Below are positions 36,171 to 48,179 of a stretch of 64,000 bases of DNA, in pieces. Location of the stretch: the NCBI GenBank assembly GCA_018350325.1, contig JAEVLN010000010.1, positions 186,001-250,000 on the forward strand. The letters are read 5' to 3'. Origin of the DNA: Globodera rostochiensis (lineage: Eukaryota; Nematoda; Chromadorea; Rhabditida; Heteroderidae). Positions within the stretch are counted from its first letter, which is position 1. Each line of letters opens with the position of its first letter. A program made the position numbers and the translations under genes. A model generated the notes under the pieces. That model ran no database searches and had not been told where the DNA came from. It saw only the letters and a list, made by a program, of their open reading frames with translations.

Positions 36171-36199
36171 ATAAACTGCAAAAAAACATTATAAATCAC

Positions 36200-36503
36200 T
36201 TAAAAACTCTTTTTTGGCAGTTTTTTCATGTCCAATGCCCGCAGCAGTTCAATTGGAACATTTTGTTTTGGACATTCGATGCTGACATTATTATTCTGTA
36301 ATAAAAAAGCGTTTTTGATAAATTCAATTAACAACATATTTTTATTTTTGATTTTAATGGAAGCATCAATTTTAAATTAATGTTCAAATAAATATTAATT
36401 TTACATCATTTTGTTTGGCGACTACAGTGATTAATAATAATAATAATAACACAGACAATGTGAATAAAATTGAAGAAAATATGAACACCGATTGTTTTAG
36501 CAT
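36200..36503 (-). CDS. Short protein with strong signal peptide or signal anchor
   Basis: Starts at ATG 36503. The first exon (36503-36405) encodes MLKQSVFIFSSILFTLSVLL and more hydrophobic residues, then VVAKQND and a donor gtaaaat in phase 0. A second exon from 36295 (acceptor cag) encodes NVSIECPKQNVPIELLRALD and reaches a stop at about 36200. The product would be about 62 residues, secreted or membrane-anchored. A missed donor could link it to the exon at 36165. Confidence 0.4.
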
Positions 36504-38094
36504 TAGCCAATCAATTTAGCTGAAAATAAAGATTTGTTTTTATAATTTCTAGTCCATAAAATCCAAATTTTGGTAATTTATTAATCTTTAGTAAATCACA
36601 AATTTTGGACTTAAACAAAACTTTTTACTTTTGTGAACAAACCTTTTTTTAAATCATTTTTAGTCAAATTATCAGAATGGGCATAAAAACAAAATGATTG
36701 AATATAATAAATACAGCAAAAATTAAATAAAAATCAATTTTTCTTGAAAATCAATAATATTTAAAAGCCACGCGTTTTATCCAATGTCATTATATTGTTG
36801 TAAGCCTACAGCCATAAAAGTAGAAATCGCATTTTTCAGGCACTAAAAATCGTGAAAATGTTAACAAAACCAAAAAGCGCTTAAATATTAATTAGCAAAA
36901 TGTTTGCCAAAATTTGAAATTCTTATGATTTTCGGACCGATTTAAAAATAACATGTGTTTACAACAAATTTATTTTTTTTACAATTTTTAAGCATTTCTT
37001 AAAAAAATTTCTATAAAAATGACGAAATATTGACTAAAAACGCGAAAATGGCAAAATGCTTAGCGATGATTACTCTAGACCAAATTTTGAGAAAATTTAA
37101 ACGATTTACAATAGAGCAAGGCTTGGGGCTGATCCAGATTTTTTGAAAATCTCGATAATCGTCGATCGAGAATTTGTTGATCGAGATTTCGATCGAAAAT
37201 CTCAAAAACTCTCGTCGAGAATATCGATCATCCCGCTCTCATTTACAACCTCTTCAGTATGCTTAAATTAATTTCCCCTTCGCCCATCTTTATTAAATTC
37301 TTCCAAAAGTCGTAAAATATGAACACATTTTCGATGTCTCGCTGCAGTGTCCATTGGTTAGATCCGGAAACCCCAAAATACACTGAAAATCGGGGTCATT
37401 TTAGGAAAAAAATCCCACCCTTTTTGATCAGAATTCAAAAGTTATGAATGTATGAAATTTATTTTTTTTGGATTTTGGGCCACACCAAATTTTGATTGAT
37501 GTTGCCGAAAATTTTGTCCGTTTACTTTTGCACCAGTAAAAAGTGGTGTGATTGGGTACAGGGTCAAATAACATTTTGGTTGCGCGGGGACTGACACGTT
37601 TGCTCTTCTTGCTTTTTATGCTCACTAATAGAGGATAAAAAGCAAAGAATTTTTCATCAAATAAACACCATTTTTTAATTTACTAAATTTTTATTGTAAC
37701 TTTCTTTCCATACAATATTTTTCATTTTCTTTAGATAATTTTATTTTACTTCTATTAGGAAATCTTGCCTATTTTTTGCTATATTTTAAAATTTTTTTTA
37801 TCCATTTTCGTCCATATTTTGCAATTTTTGTCCATATTTTGCAATTTTTGCCCATATTTGGTCCATATTTCGAGTTTTTTATCCATATAAATTGCGGCCC
37901 TAATTATCATGCGTAATTATCATCTTTTGCATTTTCCTTGTTCAGTGTCCCCTCCGGGGACAAAACAACCCAACAAAAATGAAAAATTTTCTGCTTACTT
38001 TCAAATCATTTTCTCTGAAATGAAAATTTTTTTCGGTTCGGTCCGAAGGCACCTAAAAAAATCGGTAATTTAGAACTTATAGTAGTAAATAAAC
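36504..38094. other. Intergenic interval with a relic of the local repeated domain
   Basis: Mostly AT-rich. On the minus strand at 37372-37245 an open segment reading NQWTLQRDIENVFIFYDFW and GEINLSILKRL resembles the W..L...I region of the two-cysteine domain at 54-58 kb. It has no intact flanks, so it is probably a gene fragment. Around 37795-37900 is a ttttgtccatattttgcaat repeat ending ccatataaattgcgg, shared with 18790-18930. Confidence 0.4.
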
Positions 38095-40157
38095 ATGGCA
38101 ATTTTGACCAATTCAATCAATGAAGGAGAGCAAATAACAGCTGATCCGGGTAAACAAATCGATCAAATTATTTATTAAACCCCTTTTTATTAATAATTAA
38201 TTGCCAATGTTTACAGAACATTGGTGTGCAACTTTTTCGCACTCCAACTCTTCCGTCCATTTTTTTTCGGGGCAGCACCGGAACCGAAATATTGAGAATT
38301 TTGTTGAAATTTTAAAATCGAACAAATGGTGCCGATGCGGTAAGAAGCATTTAAACTTTGCTTAAACTGTCAAAGCCCAACGGTCCTGGGGTGTACTTTA
38401 GAGCCATTTCGAATCTTGGGCTCAATTGTTCTGTTTGTTTTCATCATTTACATGTGCCATCGATTGAATGAGCAAAAAGAGAACACCGACGCGTTGATTA
38501 TGCTTCAGAAGCAAATGGACGACAGTTCGAATGCCGTGTTAAATAATCTAAGTGGAAAAAGTAATTCAATTTCCGTCTTTTAGGCACAGTTTGAGCTTTT
38601 AATATTTTTGAAAAAAAATATTATATTTTCATTTTCTTAGGTCTAATCCGACAACAAAATCGCTGGGATTCTTCGGAATGTCACGAGGGCCTCGCGCTCG
38701 TTTGGCCCGAGCGATTGATTGTCCAATTTACTGCTGGAAACAATGATGGTAAATACAGTATTATACAGTATTATTTAGTTAAAATGATATTTGATTAAAA
38801 AGTTTTAAAAATTGAATTCACAAAAATGTTCAAATTCCCTTTGCTTTTCAGCGTTTCGCTCTGTGTTCGCTGAACGCCCAATCCCGAAAGGGAATTTCGG
38901 CGTTTTCTATTACGAAGTGAAAATCATAGGGAACGGATAGTAAGTGTAAATAATAAATTAATTAATAGTTGAACTTTAAATGCTCTAGAAGCTTTTAAGG
39001 TATTCCAAAAAATTATATTTAGCGGTATTCTCATTGGACTTGCAACTAAAAAAATGCCATTGGATGAAGTGGTTGGACATTACGAAGGCACTTACGCATA
39101 CGGAAGCTATGGCCTTTTTTGGGGTCAACGGTTCGCCTACGGTGGAAACTTTGCACCCAAATTTGGTGATGGTGACATCATCGGCTGCGGCGTCAATTTG
39201 GCAACTCGCCAAATGATTTACACAAAAAACGGGAAGCCTTTATGTAAGAAATAAAAGCAACAAAATTAAAGGGCACTTTCTTTTGTGAATTTTTTGCTCA
39301 TTCCTTATAAAGTGAACAACTGAGTGCTCATCAAAGCATGGATGCGCTCTGTTCTGTTCTGATTTATCAGAATTTCTGGTCGTTTTGGGCACCAGAATTC
39401 TGATTTTGAAAAAGGCGACCAGCAAAGCACATCCCTAGTCCCCATTCATCTATACCCTTAACTTTTGACAGTGGTTTTCGACCAATAAAATTCAGATTTT
39501 TGTACATGTTTTTTTGGCGAATAGGGAATCGTCAGAAAAGCTCAGAAATAGCATTCATTTTGAAAAATTTTCGAATTAGAGCGACTTTTTAGTCCATATA
39601 AATCCATATTTTGGCTTTTTTGAGAATAAATCCATATTTCGCCATTTTCCCATAATAAATCCATATTTTGGGCATTTTTCTTGAAAAAATTGCAAAAAAT
39701 GTAACCCTAAAAAATAACTTTTTCTTGAACCAAAAATCCATCCCCAAAGATCAAAATTTTCTTTATTTTTTATTTTTTATATTTTTATAAAATTTTCCAA
39801 AACATGTGAAAAATATTATATTTACACCTGTAAGAGGAAAACTAATAAAAAATGACAAGGTTTTTATATTTGGCACTTTTTGGGGTTTTGGTCAATATTT
39901 TTTTTCGGGTTTTTGGACAATATTTTAAGTCAATATTTCGCGTTTTTAGTCCATATAAATCCGCTCTCTATTAATTACATATTTATTCCACGATTTTACA
40001 ATTTAATTTGATTGGTTTTGCAGACACCGGAAATTTGTTTGTCGATTTGGCCGCCGATTTGTTCGATTTCTTTCCGTGCGTTTCGATGTTCAATCATACC
40101 GACAAAATTGAAGCCAATTTTGGACCGAAGTTTAAATACAACGCCTTTTGGTTATAA
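38095..40157 (+). CDS. Membrane-anchored SPRY-domain protein, seven exons
   Basis: Exons 38095-38149, 38217-38339, 38402-38560, 38641-38748, 38852-38939, 39023-39243 and 40024-40157 join cleanly in phase to a TAA stop. The N-terminal ~60 residues carry [18 protein letters not shown] and a WCRC motif. A single transmembrane segment ([15 protein letters not shown]) and a short coiled stalk ([13 protein letters not shown]) follow. The rest is a SPRY domain: [56 protein letters not shown] and [14 protein letters not shown] domains bind partner proteins. In cyst nematodes a large SPRYSEC family is secreted into host plants, but this copy has an internal anchor instead of a cleavable signal peptide, so it is more likely a membrane protein of the worm. 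The last intron contains a dispersed repeat at 39590-39962. Confidence 0.85.
39590..39962. repeat. Dispersed 'tccatattt' repeat in the SPRY intron
   Basis: Begins gactttttagtccatataaa and ends gtttttagtccatataaatc, with an AT-rich centre rich in ccatatttcg words. Similar material lies at 18420-18930 and 37795-37900, forming an AT-rich inverted-repeat family. Confidence 0.55.
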
Positions 40158-40530
40158 TTTTTGTTGTTGTTGTTGAAGAATAAGTCGATCAGTTTTATCC
40201 ATTAATCGCTTTATTTATGTAATTACTTTTTGTTAAATATCAATTTGAGCTCGACAATACTTTTGTCCCCGTGGCTAAGACTTTTTTGTCGGGCCCAAAA
40301 AATCATGGTAATGGGAGTGGACGGACATTGGGAGGGTGGGACTGATTGGAGAGGCGGTTGCAACCGGATGCACCCTGAGCTTAGGGTTCAATCAGCGCAT
40401 CAAATAACATATTTTCAGGCAATTTTTAGAATAAAAAAATTTCTACAAATTTTGACCAAAAGGGTCCTTTCCTCCTGGATTTGCCAAAGTTTGAGTGGTT
40501 TCCGCACAAAGATTTTTTCAGATTGTGCAT

Positions 40531-40680
40531 TAGAGAGGTCCGGACCCAAAACCAAAAAATGTTTTGGGGTTTTTGTAAAAAAAATTGGACCAAAAGTTTT
40601 TTGGTTTTGCTTGGAGTAAACCAAAACCCAAAAAATGACCAAAAAGTTTTTTGGTTTTGGGTCCAAGTTTCCGGTCTCTA
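40531..40680. mobile_element. Small element with gtccggacccaaaacc ends
   Basis: Ends tagagaggtccggacccaaa and tttgggtccaagtttccggtctcta are imperfect inverted repeats. The interior iterates accaaaaaatgttttggg on both strands. A related shorter copy is at 50163-50266. Confidence 0.6.
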
Positions 40681-40899
40681 ATAGAGAGCGAGAGGAGTGG
40701 ATTAGTATATAAATTCGATGAAAAACATTTGGGGCACCTTAACTGCAATTTTTCCAAAATTCGCTTACAGTTCAACTTTTAATTGTATATTCTTTAGAGT
40801 GGTTGGTGGAGGGTACGATTACCTAATTAGTCCCCCGAGGGTGAAATGGGGATGAGACATCGAATGTGTGTTTGAGAGCTTTGCTCTGATAGTGAGCAG

Positions 40900-41075
40900 T
40901 AGGGTTGGACAAAACCGGATATTATCCGGGTCTCCCGGATACCGGATAGCTCAAAAACCCCCCGGATACCGGTCCCGGATCCAGCATAATTTAGCTGAAA
41001 TCGTTCAAGACCGGATAATTTTTATCCAAAATTTTCCCATACCGGTTCCAGATTATCCGGGTTTGTCCAACCCTA
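40900..41075. mobile_element. Small element with CCGGATA iterations
   Basis: 176-bp element, tagggttggacaaaaccgg ... cgggtttgtccaacccta, with near-exact flanks gtgagcag / ctgagcag. The interior repeats cccggataccgg. Same architecture as the element at 21928, with a different internal word. Confidence 0.8.
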
Positions 41076-41109
41076 CTGAGCAGGGTTAATATTTGTCTGT
41101 TTCGTTTTT

Positions 41110-41185
41110 ATGGTGGGTGGCGCAGTGGTTGTGGGCTTGATTCGGAGTCCGATAGGTTCGGGTTCAATTCCACACAGCGCACAAA
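41110..41185 (+). other. tRNA-like sequence, probably pseudogene or SINE head
   Basis: tggcgcagtgg fits the A box and ggttcaattcc the B box of a tRNA internal promoter, about 35 bases apart. Between them gggct ... agtcc can pair as an anticodon stem, but the loop has eight bases. The acceptor and T stems do not pair well, so a functional tRNA is unlikely. Confidence 0.4.
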
Positions 41186-43683
41186 CTTACTAGTGTAATG
41201 AGCCGCCGTTGTTTTTTATGTAGAAATATTTTAATTTTTTTTTATTAGTTTAGATATTTAAACTGATTTTTCCTTGAAATATATTTCAACAAAAAATTTA
41301 ATTAAAAAATTTTTAAAAATACCATTTTCAAATCTTTCTGAAAATTCCCTATTTTTTTTTATAAAAAAATATTTAAATTCCGCTTCCTCTGCCCCCGGCC
41401 CTCGATCAGTGAATGTGTCCTTTGCTCTCCAGCAGTTTTTGACCGCCCGACCGACCGACCGAAGGCGCGTAGCGCGTATTGTGGTGGTGGGGCGGATGCG
41501 AAGAGATTGCCACGGACGATAAGGGCGCCGGGGGGTAGGGGCGGACGGACGATAAGGCCGGGGGGGGGGGGGGAGCGCCGGGGGGCCGGATGAATGAATG
41601 AATGGTTGTGCTGCTGGATGTGAGCAAAGGATGAAAACAAATGCTTTGTCGTCGGACGGACGGAACGGACAAATTGACGACAGTGGAAGAACCCCCCCCC
41701 CCTCCCCTTCATTCATTCATTGCCACAACATTAACCATAAAATGTTCATTTCATTTCATTCCATCCGCTGATGGTGCTGATGAGATGAAAATCAGCGCGG
41801 AATCACAACTTTTTTTGTTAATAAATTTTGCACAAATTCTTTATGTTTTTGAAAAAAGGGGGGGGGGGGGAAAGCCAATCATTTGGTGGTAAGAATATTT
41901 ATTGTTAGGGCTGGGGTTATTAGGCTTACAACTAGAGCACGGACCAATCGAGATTTTAACTCATTTTCTCCGGACTTAAAAAACTTATTTTAGGATAAGC
42001 TGAACGATTAAAAGTATGACAAAAAATCCCACTTTTTTTTGCTGTTTTCCATTATAAACCGGGGGGAGCCCCTGAGGCACGCACTCACCGAGTGGGTGCA
42101 TAGGGATTTTTAATTTTTTTTTGAGCACTGATCAGCTCAAAGATCATTTAGACCGATGAAGCGTTTGTGCCCCGCCCGCACCCATTCGCCCTCGGGGGAA
42201 CGTCGTCCATCCAAACTGTTCATTCCACACAATTCATTTTCCAATTATTTAAATTCGAATTCAGACCAGACCACCTGGGGCGAAAGGCTGGCCCGGGTTT
42301 TAAATTAATAAATGTGCAAAATCATCGCACCCACCAATTCATCTCCCCCCCCCGTACCAACTCTTTCTTTCTCCCACCTTAGCCCAACTCATCCCCCCGC
42401 CCCCTCTCCCACCCCCTTAGCGCCCAACTCTCCCCCCCCCCCCCCCTCCCCTCTACCCCCCCCCCCCTCCCCCGTAGCCCAACTCGTTCTTTCTCCCTCT
42501 CCCCCCCCCCCTCTCCACCCCCCTTCTCCTCCCCCCCCCCCCCCTTAGCACAACTCCCCCCCCCCCTCACCTCTACCCCCTCCCCCCCCCCTCCCCCGTA
42601 GCCCAACTCTTTCTTTCTCCCACCTTAGCCCAACTCATCCCCCCGCTCCCCTCTCCCACCCCCTTAGCGCCCAACTCTTGCCCCCCCCTAGCCGAACTCT
42701 CCCCCCCTCCAACCCCCACCCTCCCCTCCCCCCCCCCTCCCCCCCCCCCTCCCCCCCCTCCCCCCCTTAGCACAACTCTCCCCCTCCCCCCCCCTTATTT
42801 GTTAGCACAACTCTCCCCCCCCCCCTAGCCCAAAGTCTTCCTTCCTCCCCCCCCCCGCTTAGCCCAACTTTCCCCCCCCCCCTAGCCCAAAGTCTTCCTT
42901 CCTCCCCCCCCCCCCGCTTAGCCCAACTTTCCCCCCCCCCCTAGCCCAAAGTCTTCCTTCCCCCCCCCCCCCCTTCTCCCTCACACGTCCTCTTTCGGCC
43001 AACAACAAAAAGCAGCGTACGATGTTTTCTTTCAAAGATTGCCCAACATAAACATTTAGCGCGAGTCAATTATAAAATCTATTAAATGATCTCATCACGG
43101 AGTCTTTCACTCACTTCTTAATTTACATTTATTGACTTCCTTATTATTGCATGATAAATTCTTTGAAACTGACTTTTTGTTAAAAGTATCCTTTAACTTT
43201 TCTTGTACAAAGATTTATGAAATGGTAACAATCAAAAATTGTGAATGGTTATTTTGGACAAATACTGTACCGTTAACCAAAAACAATTCAAAGCTTTAAC
43301 AAAAATTTTTTTTCTTCCCAAACTCCGTCTATTCAAAATCGTTCTCACCCCCCCCCCCCATTTCCCCCATCGTAATATATCACTGCAAAATTTTTCCATT
43401 TTTACACCACAAAAGACAACACATCCCCATCCCATACATTGCTGCATATCATTTTGTTCAGTCACCCACCACATTTCGGCTTCATCATCCCATCCATTCC
43501 CCCGTTCACTCCCCCCCCCCAATTCCGCCACCCCCCCCCCCCCTCCCATTTTCCGATCGTTCTCATGTTGATTCATTCACAACGTTTTTTTAAATCGCAA
43601 AAAGCGAAATCGCTCGTCCCCTCCCCGGCAGGCAAAAGGTACACTCTTCATTTGCCTTCCCCGCCATTTACATCGTCGGTCAA
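41186..43683. repeat. C-rich minisatellite and homopolymer DNA upstream of the innexin gene
   Basis: About 42340-42980 is almost purely pyrimidine on the plus strand: blocks of 7-13 C separated by tagcccaactc or agtcttccttcc. A sub-block ctttctttctcccaccttag recurs at 42362 and 42608, and a ~55-bp unit around agcccaaagtcttccttcct is tandemly repeated at 42830-42965. G runs also occur at 41560 and 41860. Proline-rich open frames here are compositional artefacts. Confidence 0.8.
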
Positions 43684-46600
43684 ATGGACGCACTGAAAAA
43701 GTTGGCTGAACGATTGTTTGAGAAGCGGGCGGACGAGGACATTGTGGACAGAGTGAACAATTCGGTGACGCCCTTCGTCCTCTTGAGCTGTGCCATCATT
43801 GTATTTGCCAAAGTATGCTGCTGAATTTGTCCAAATTTGGATCGAATAGTGCGCAACTCGTTGTTTTTCATTCTTTTTAGGAGTACGGTCCGGTTTCGGA
43901 GCCCATGTATTGTTGGAGTCAGGCCGAATTCAACAGCCAATGGATGGAATATGTGCACGATTTCTGGTCAGTTACTTTAATTGTTCTGCCGGTGTTTGAC
44001 AATTCCAACCAAAAAATCTTCGAGATTTCTGATCGCGCGTCATTTCTGATCAAAGTCCCCGGCATTTTTGCTTGACTCCCCCCTTCCCTTTGCAGCTTTG
44101 TCGAGTCAACTTATTACGTGCCATTCAACAACACCGTGCCGGTGTTGGGCCAACGCAACAAAGGCGACGATCGGCTCAGTTACTACCAGGTAATGGCATT
44201 GAAAGACCTTAATTAGCCCCGGAGATTAGGAGAATTTCAATTTTTGATAAGGTAAATTTTTGTAAAAATAAATCGCCATGTCTCAAGTCCTACTCCTACC
44301 CCCTCCATAATTCTTCCATTTTTTTTAGTAATTTGCGCTTTTTCAATACTCAATTAATTCATTGCGTTTAGTGGGTGCCATTCATTTTGGTTGCGATGGC
44401 TTTGTTCAGCCAATTTACCCACTACTTTTGGAGCTTTTGCAATATGCTCTCCGGTGAACCATTTTTTCCCAAATTTAAATTTTATTAATGCTTTTTGATT
44501 TGTTCATATAAATTTAAAAAAATTGCTATTTGAATTCATTAATCTAATGTTTTGCCTTTAAGCTTTCTTCGATAAAATTATAAAAACGGCAATTTTATCC
44601 CAATTTTCAGAGAAAGAGCTTCCCAACATTCTGCGCAAAGTTTGTGGCACTGACGACGGGCAGGAGCAGTCCATCACGGCGGGCATTGGCCGTCACTTCA
44701 ACGTCATTCTGTCGTCCAACGCAAACGATTCGAAGCCGGAGGACAAAAAGCGACGGAAAAGGCAAAAATGTTTTTTGGTTATAATTTGTAATTTGCAATG
44801 TTAATTCTTATTTTATAGCAAAAATAATAACGGAGTATTCTGTTATTTATTTAATTTTAATTTGAATGAATTTCACTGTTCATTTACAGTTATTTAATTC
44901 GGACAACATTTGCACGAAACTATCTGGCGGTTCTGTACCTTTTCACCAAATTGCTTTATTTGTTAGTCAACATCGTTCAGGTGCATTTTTTGTGCCTCTG
45001 CACAACAAAAATCCCCTCAAAATTCAGTTTAAATTCATCAGCGTCTTCCTGGGCGTCAACAAACTTCCCAATTGGGGCTTCGCGGTGAGTGATGAGTTCG
45101 GCGGCTTGGCCAATTTGAATTGGCCCGTTTTTCTGTTTGAAGGTGCTGAACAGCTTCATGACCCACGGCTCTTCCTGGGAGCACAACGGACTCTTTCCTC
45201 GCGTTACGCTGTGTGACCTGAAGGTCCTCTCATTCGCTTGAATTAAATTGACAGATACATATGGCTACATGGAAATATTTAAAAAAAAAATTTAAATTTA
45301 TTGGTAAATCCGTGGGAATTTTTGTCCGACAAATTTTAAAGTTTAAAAACAACAACATTTGGGGCCCTTTGAAAACAATGAAAACCATTCGTTTGTTGAA
45401 CAGATTCGCCAGCCGGACGAACACTTTCTCGACTTCACTGTCCAATGTGTGCTGGTGGCAAACTTTGTAAGTCTTTTTAAATGAATTTTTTAATTTAAAA
45501 ATAATTCGTTTTTGCCCCATAACCGCTTCAGCTGAACGAAAAGATCTTCTTGATGCTCTACTTTTTGTTCATTTTGATGGCAATTGTTTCGTTCATCAGC
45601 TTGCTCCATTGGACCTGGACTTTGTTGTTCTGCACACAGAAAAAATTTGTCAACAAACTTTTTGAACTAAGCCTTCTGCAGGTGTTCCCAATCAAATTTT
45701 AATTGATTTCTCGAAAAATATCATCATATCCCGTTTTCAGCTATATCCAGACCCGGAATTTGATGTTGATTTGATGATTCGGGACGGTGAAAACGACGAT
45801 GAACCGGATGAGAGTGGAGTCGAACGTGCCGAAACGGAGGACGGGGAAGAGTCGGAGCAGCAGCAGCAACACGGGCGCGTCACTGCAGTTGTCTCCAATG
45901 CCACCACCAAAACGAATTTGAGCGACGCACAATCGGGCACTTCCAGCAACAGTTCCACCGCCCGTGCGGAGGAAATGGCACGGCACAGCAATGATTTGTT
46001 GAGCGCTTCGGCGGGCGGCAGTCGCGCGGAAGACAATGAGGAGGAGAAGTAAGTGGGCGGACAAAAGATCAGTCTGATCAGAGATGTTTCAGATCATTTT
46101 TTGGATCGGTTTTTAACAGGGATGTAACCGGATTCCGGGACATTTTTGAAGCCCCGGCATGCCGGGGACATTTTTTTGGAGAGTCCGGATGCCGGATTCC
46201 GGACTTTTTTGGCATCCTGTTACACATCCCTGGTCCTTGTCTCCTAAGCTGTGGGGTTTGACCAATTTGGAATGTCAAAGAACATTGGAAAAAAGAATTT
46301 CTGATAAATTTTTGCATTTTTTTTTTAAATAAAGGACCCGGGCGATTGAAGCGGTTGCTGTTGTTGATGAGCGTGAATGTTTGAAGCAACGACAACAACA
46401 ACAACACTCGCCGTCCGAATCAAACACTTCTGCTTCTTCTTTGGAGAAGGCGTGGGACGACGCACTAATGGAGGCACAGAAAAGGAGAGAAGAATTGTAC
46501 CGCAATTTCAAAGCGAATAAAAGTGAGAGAGAGGGAGGGCACTTTCACTATGGCCCATGGTGGCACTCATTTAAATACTTTTCTGTTTTGTTAATTGTCC

Positions 46601-46869
46601 AAAATTTGTTCAGACAAATTTTTGCCCTTTCTCGGCATTGATGGCATCATGATATTCAAGTGAGTTCTCACCGACTGCTGATCAAAAACAGTGATGATCG
46701 GGGCAAATTGGATCACACCACATATTGTCCTCCCCTCTTCCAATCCAGGATGATGTACTCCAGTGCTGGTTTGCAGATGACCAGTTTGGTCATGGGACAA
46801 CTGTTCATCGCGTTCAACGAGTACATCGCTCAAAAAGGCAAAGATTCGGTGCTGACCAAAGTTGTCTGA
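43684..46869 (+). CDS. Innexin gap-junction protein, 14 exons
   Basis: Exons 43684-43812, 43881-43966, 44096-44189, 44372-44453, 44611-44761, 44890-44980, 45028-45084, 45143-45223, 45404-45466, 45532-45681, 45741-46048, 46335-46522, 46614-46659 and 46749-46869 join in phase. Innexin signatures are clear: VDRVNNSVTPFVLL (first membrane segment), the first extracellular loop with two Cys (YCWSQAEF; HDFCFVESTYYVPF), YYQWVPFILVAMALF, YLAVLYLFTKLLYLLVNIVQ, the second loop with two Cys (FPRVTLCDL; TVQCVLVANFLNEKIF), and the fourth membrane segment at 45532-45681. The cytoplasmic tail has a ~160-residue acidic and Gln/Ser-rich insert (EESEQQQQHG; RQQQQHSPS) before the conserved FLPFLGIDGIMIF end. 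Innexins form gap junctions and hemichannels at the plasma membrane. The intron after 44761 uses a GC donor. Confidence 0.95.
46116..46232. mobile_element. Small element with CAGGGATG ends in an innexin intron
   Basis: 117-bp element, cagggatgtaaccggattcc ... ggcatcctgttacacatccctg, with interior repeats of ccggatgccgga. The ends match hAT-type termini. A clear target duplication is not seen. Confidence 0.7.
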
Positions 46870-48179
46870 TTGATGAGAGTAGTGAGAGGCTTCATTTCTT
46901 CCCCTACCGCCACATTCACAGTTCCTAGGCTGTTTTTTATTTTTAACTTTTTTGATGGGACAATTTTATAAATTTTTAGGAAAATTCTTCTTGCTTAAAA
47001 ACAAAATAAAATTGGCCCATCTATTTTATTTCTTTTTTTTAAAATTTTTTTATAGTCACCACATTGACCAAACACCACCACAACCATTAATGGACGGGCA
47101 TAATGCCCTCTTGCCACCTTTGCTTGCGTGTGTAGGAGCATTTTTTCCCGAAGCATCTCAGGTTCACACAACGGGCATAACGAGTAGTGTCTATTCCCTA
47201 ATTTGTAAGCTTCATTAGTCCTTTACTACCGTATTATCTATCCCTAAGCTTCTTTTGTCCTTTATACTACCGTATATTCCATCTCCACAATTAGCCATAT
47301 ACCGTAGTCGCCTCCTAAATGAACGGAGTGATCCGGTGGTTCCGTTTTTTGTCATTTAATTTATTTCCTAATTTTTGCTGACTGTTAATATGTTCATTTA
47401 TTTTGTTTATTTGGTCGAGCTCCGAAATCCCCAACAAACGCGCATTTAAATTAATGATCGTTAATTTAAAAAATTGTTTTAAAATTATTTGATAAATGTG
47501 TGAACTTTTCTAATCTCTATGCTCATTTTTTATAATTTAACGCTTCCCTTTTGCCATTAAATTTGCGCGAAATTTGTTGTCATGGATTGCGGAGAAGCAT
47601 CTCGATATTCTCTCGCCTTTTATGTTTGTTACTTTTTTGTAAAATTTATTTTTATTTGTTTTATTTAGCTCAGAGATTCAATGTACGAAATTAATTTTTA
47701 TTGTTTTATTTTTTTTAATCCCAAAATAATTTAATGTAACGAAACTTTGCCATAAATTTGTAGTTAAAGGAGAAATTTATTAAATTTGAATATTAAATTT
47801 GGAAATGGTCAGTCATTTGAAAAATCAAGATTTAATTGCTTTAAATTTGAAATTCCCAAATAAGGAACTGTTGCACTTTTAAATAAAGAGATTATTTTTA
47901 GAGTAAAAATTTGAATAAATTTGTAGAAAATGTTAAAGGAGAAATAATAAAATTAAATTTTAAAATGATCTATCATTTATCAAGTCAGATTTAATTGCCT
48001 TAAATTTGATTCCTTTTTATTATTATTATTATTATTATATAATTGTACATGAACAATAATATTTTTATGTTTTAATCCTAACACATTAAAATTAAATAGA
48101 ATAAACAAATTTGAGTTTCAGATTATCTGAAATTTTAAATTTTCAAATTTGAAACAATTTTTATGCCACGCTTTTTTCA
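46870..48179. other. AT-rich intergenic interval
   Basis: Very AT-rich. Contains a short duplicated ccgtattatctatccctaagcttc-type segment around 47225-47285. An ATT-repeat tract lies at 48019-48040 and several AATAAA-like motifs are present. No exon supported. Confidence 0.5.

Noticed and set aside
41110..41185. Functional tRNA gene
   Set aside because: A and B boxes are present, but the anticodon loop has eight bases and the acceptor and T stems do not pair. Listed only as a tRNA-like sequence.
42312..42606. Proline-rich (plus) and glycine-rich (minus) open frames
   Set aside because: Both are products of the C-rich tract; no coding signals.
45737..46064. Minus-strand open frames opposite the innexin tail
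   Set aside because: Shadows of the acidic/Gln-rich exon; no splice or family support.
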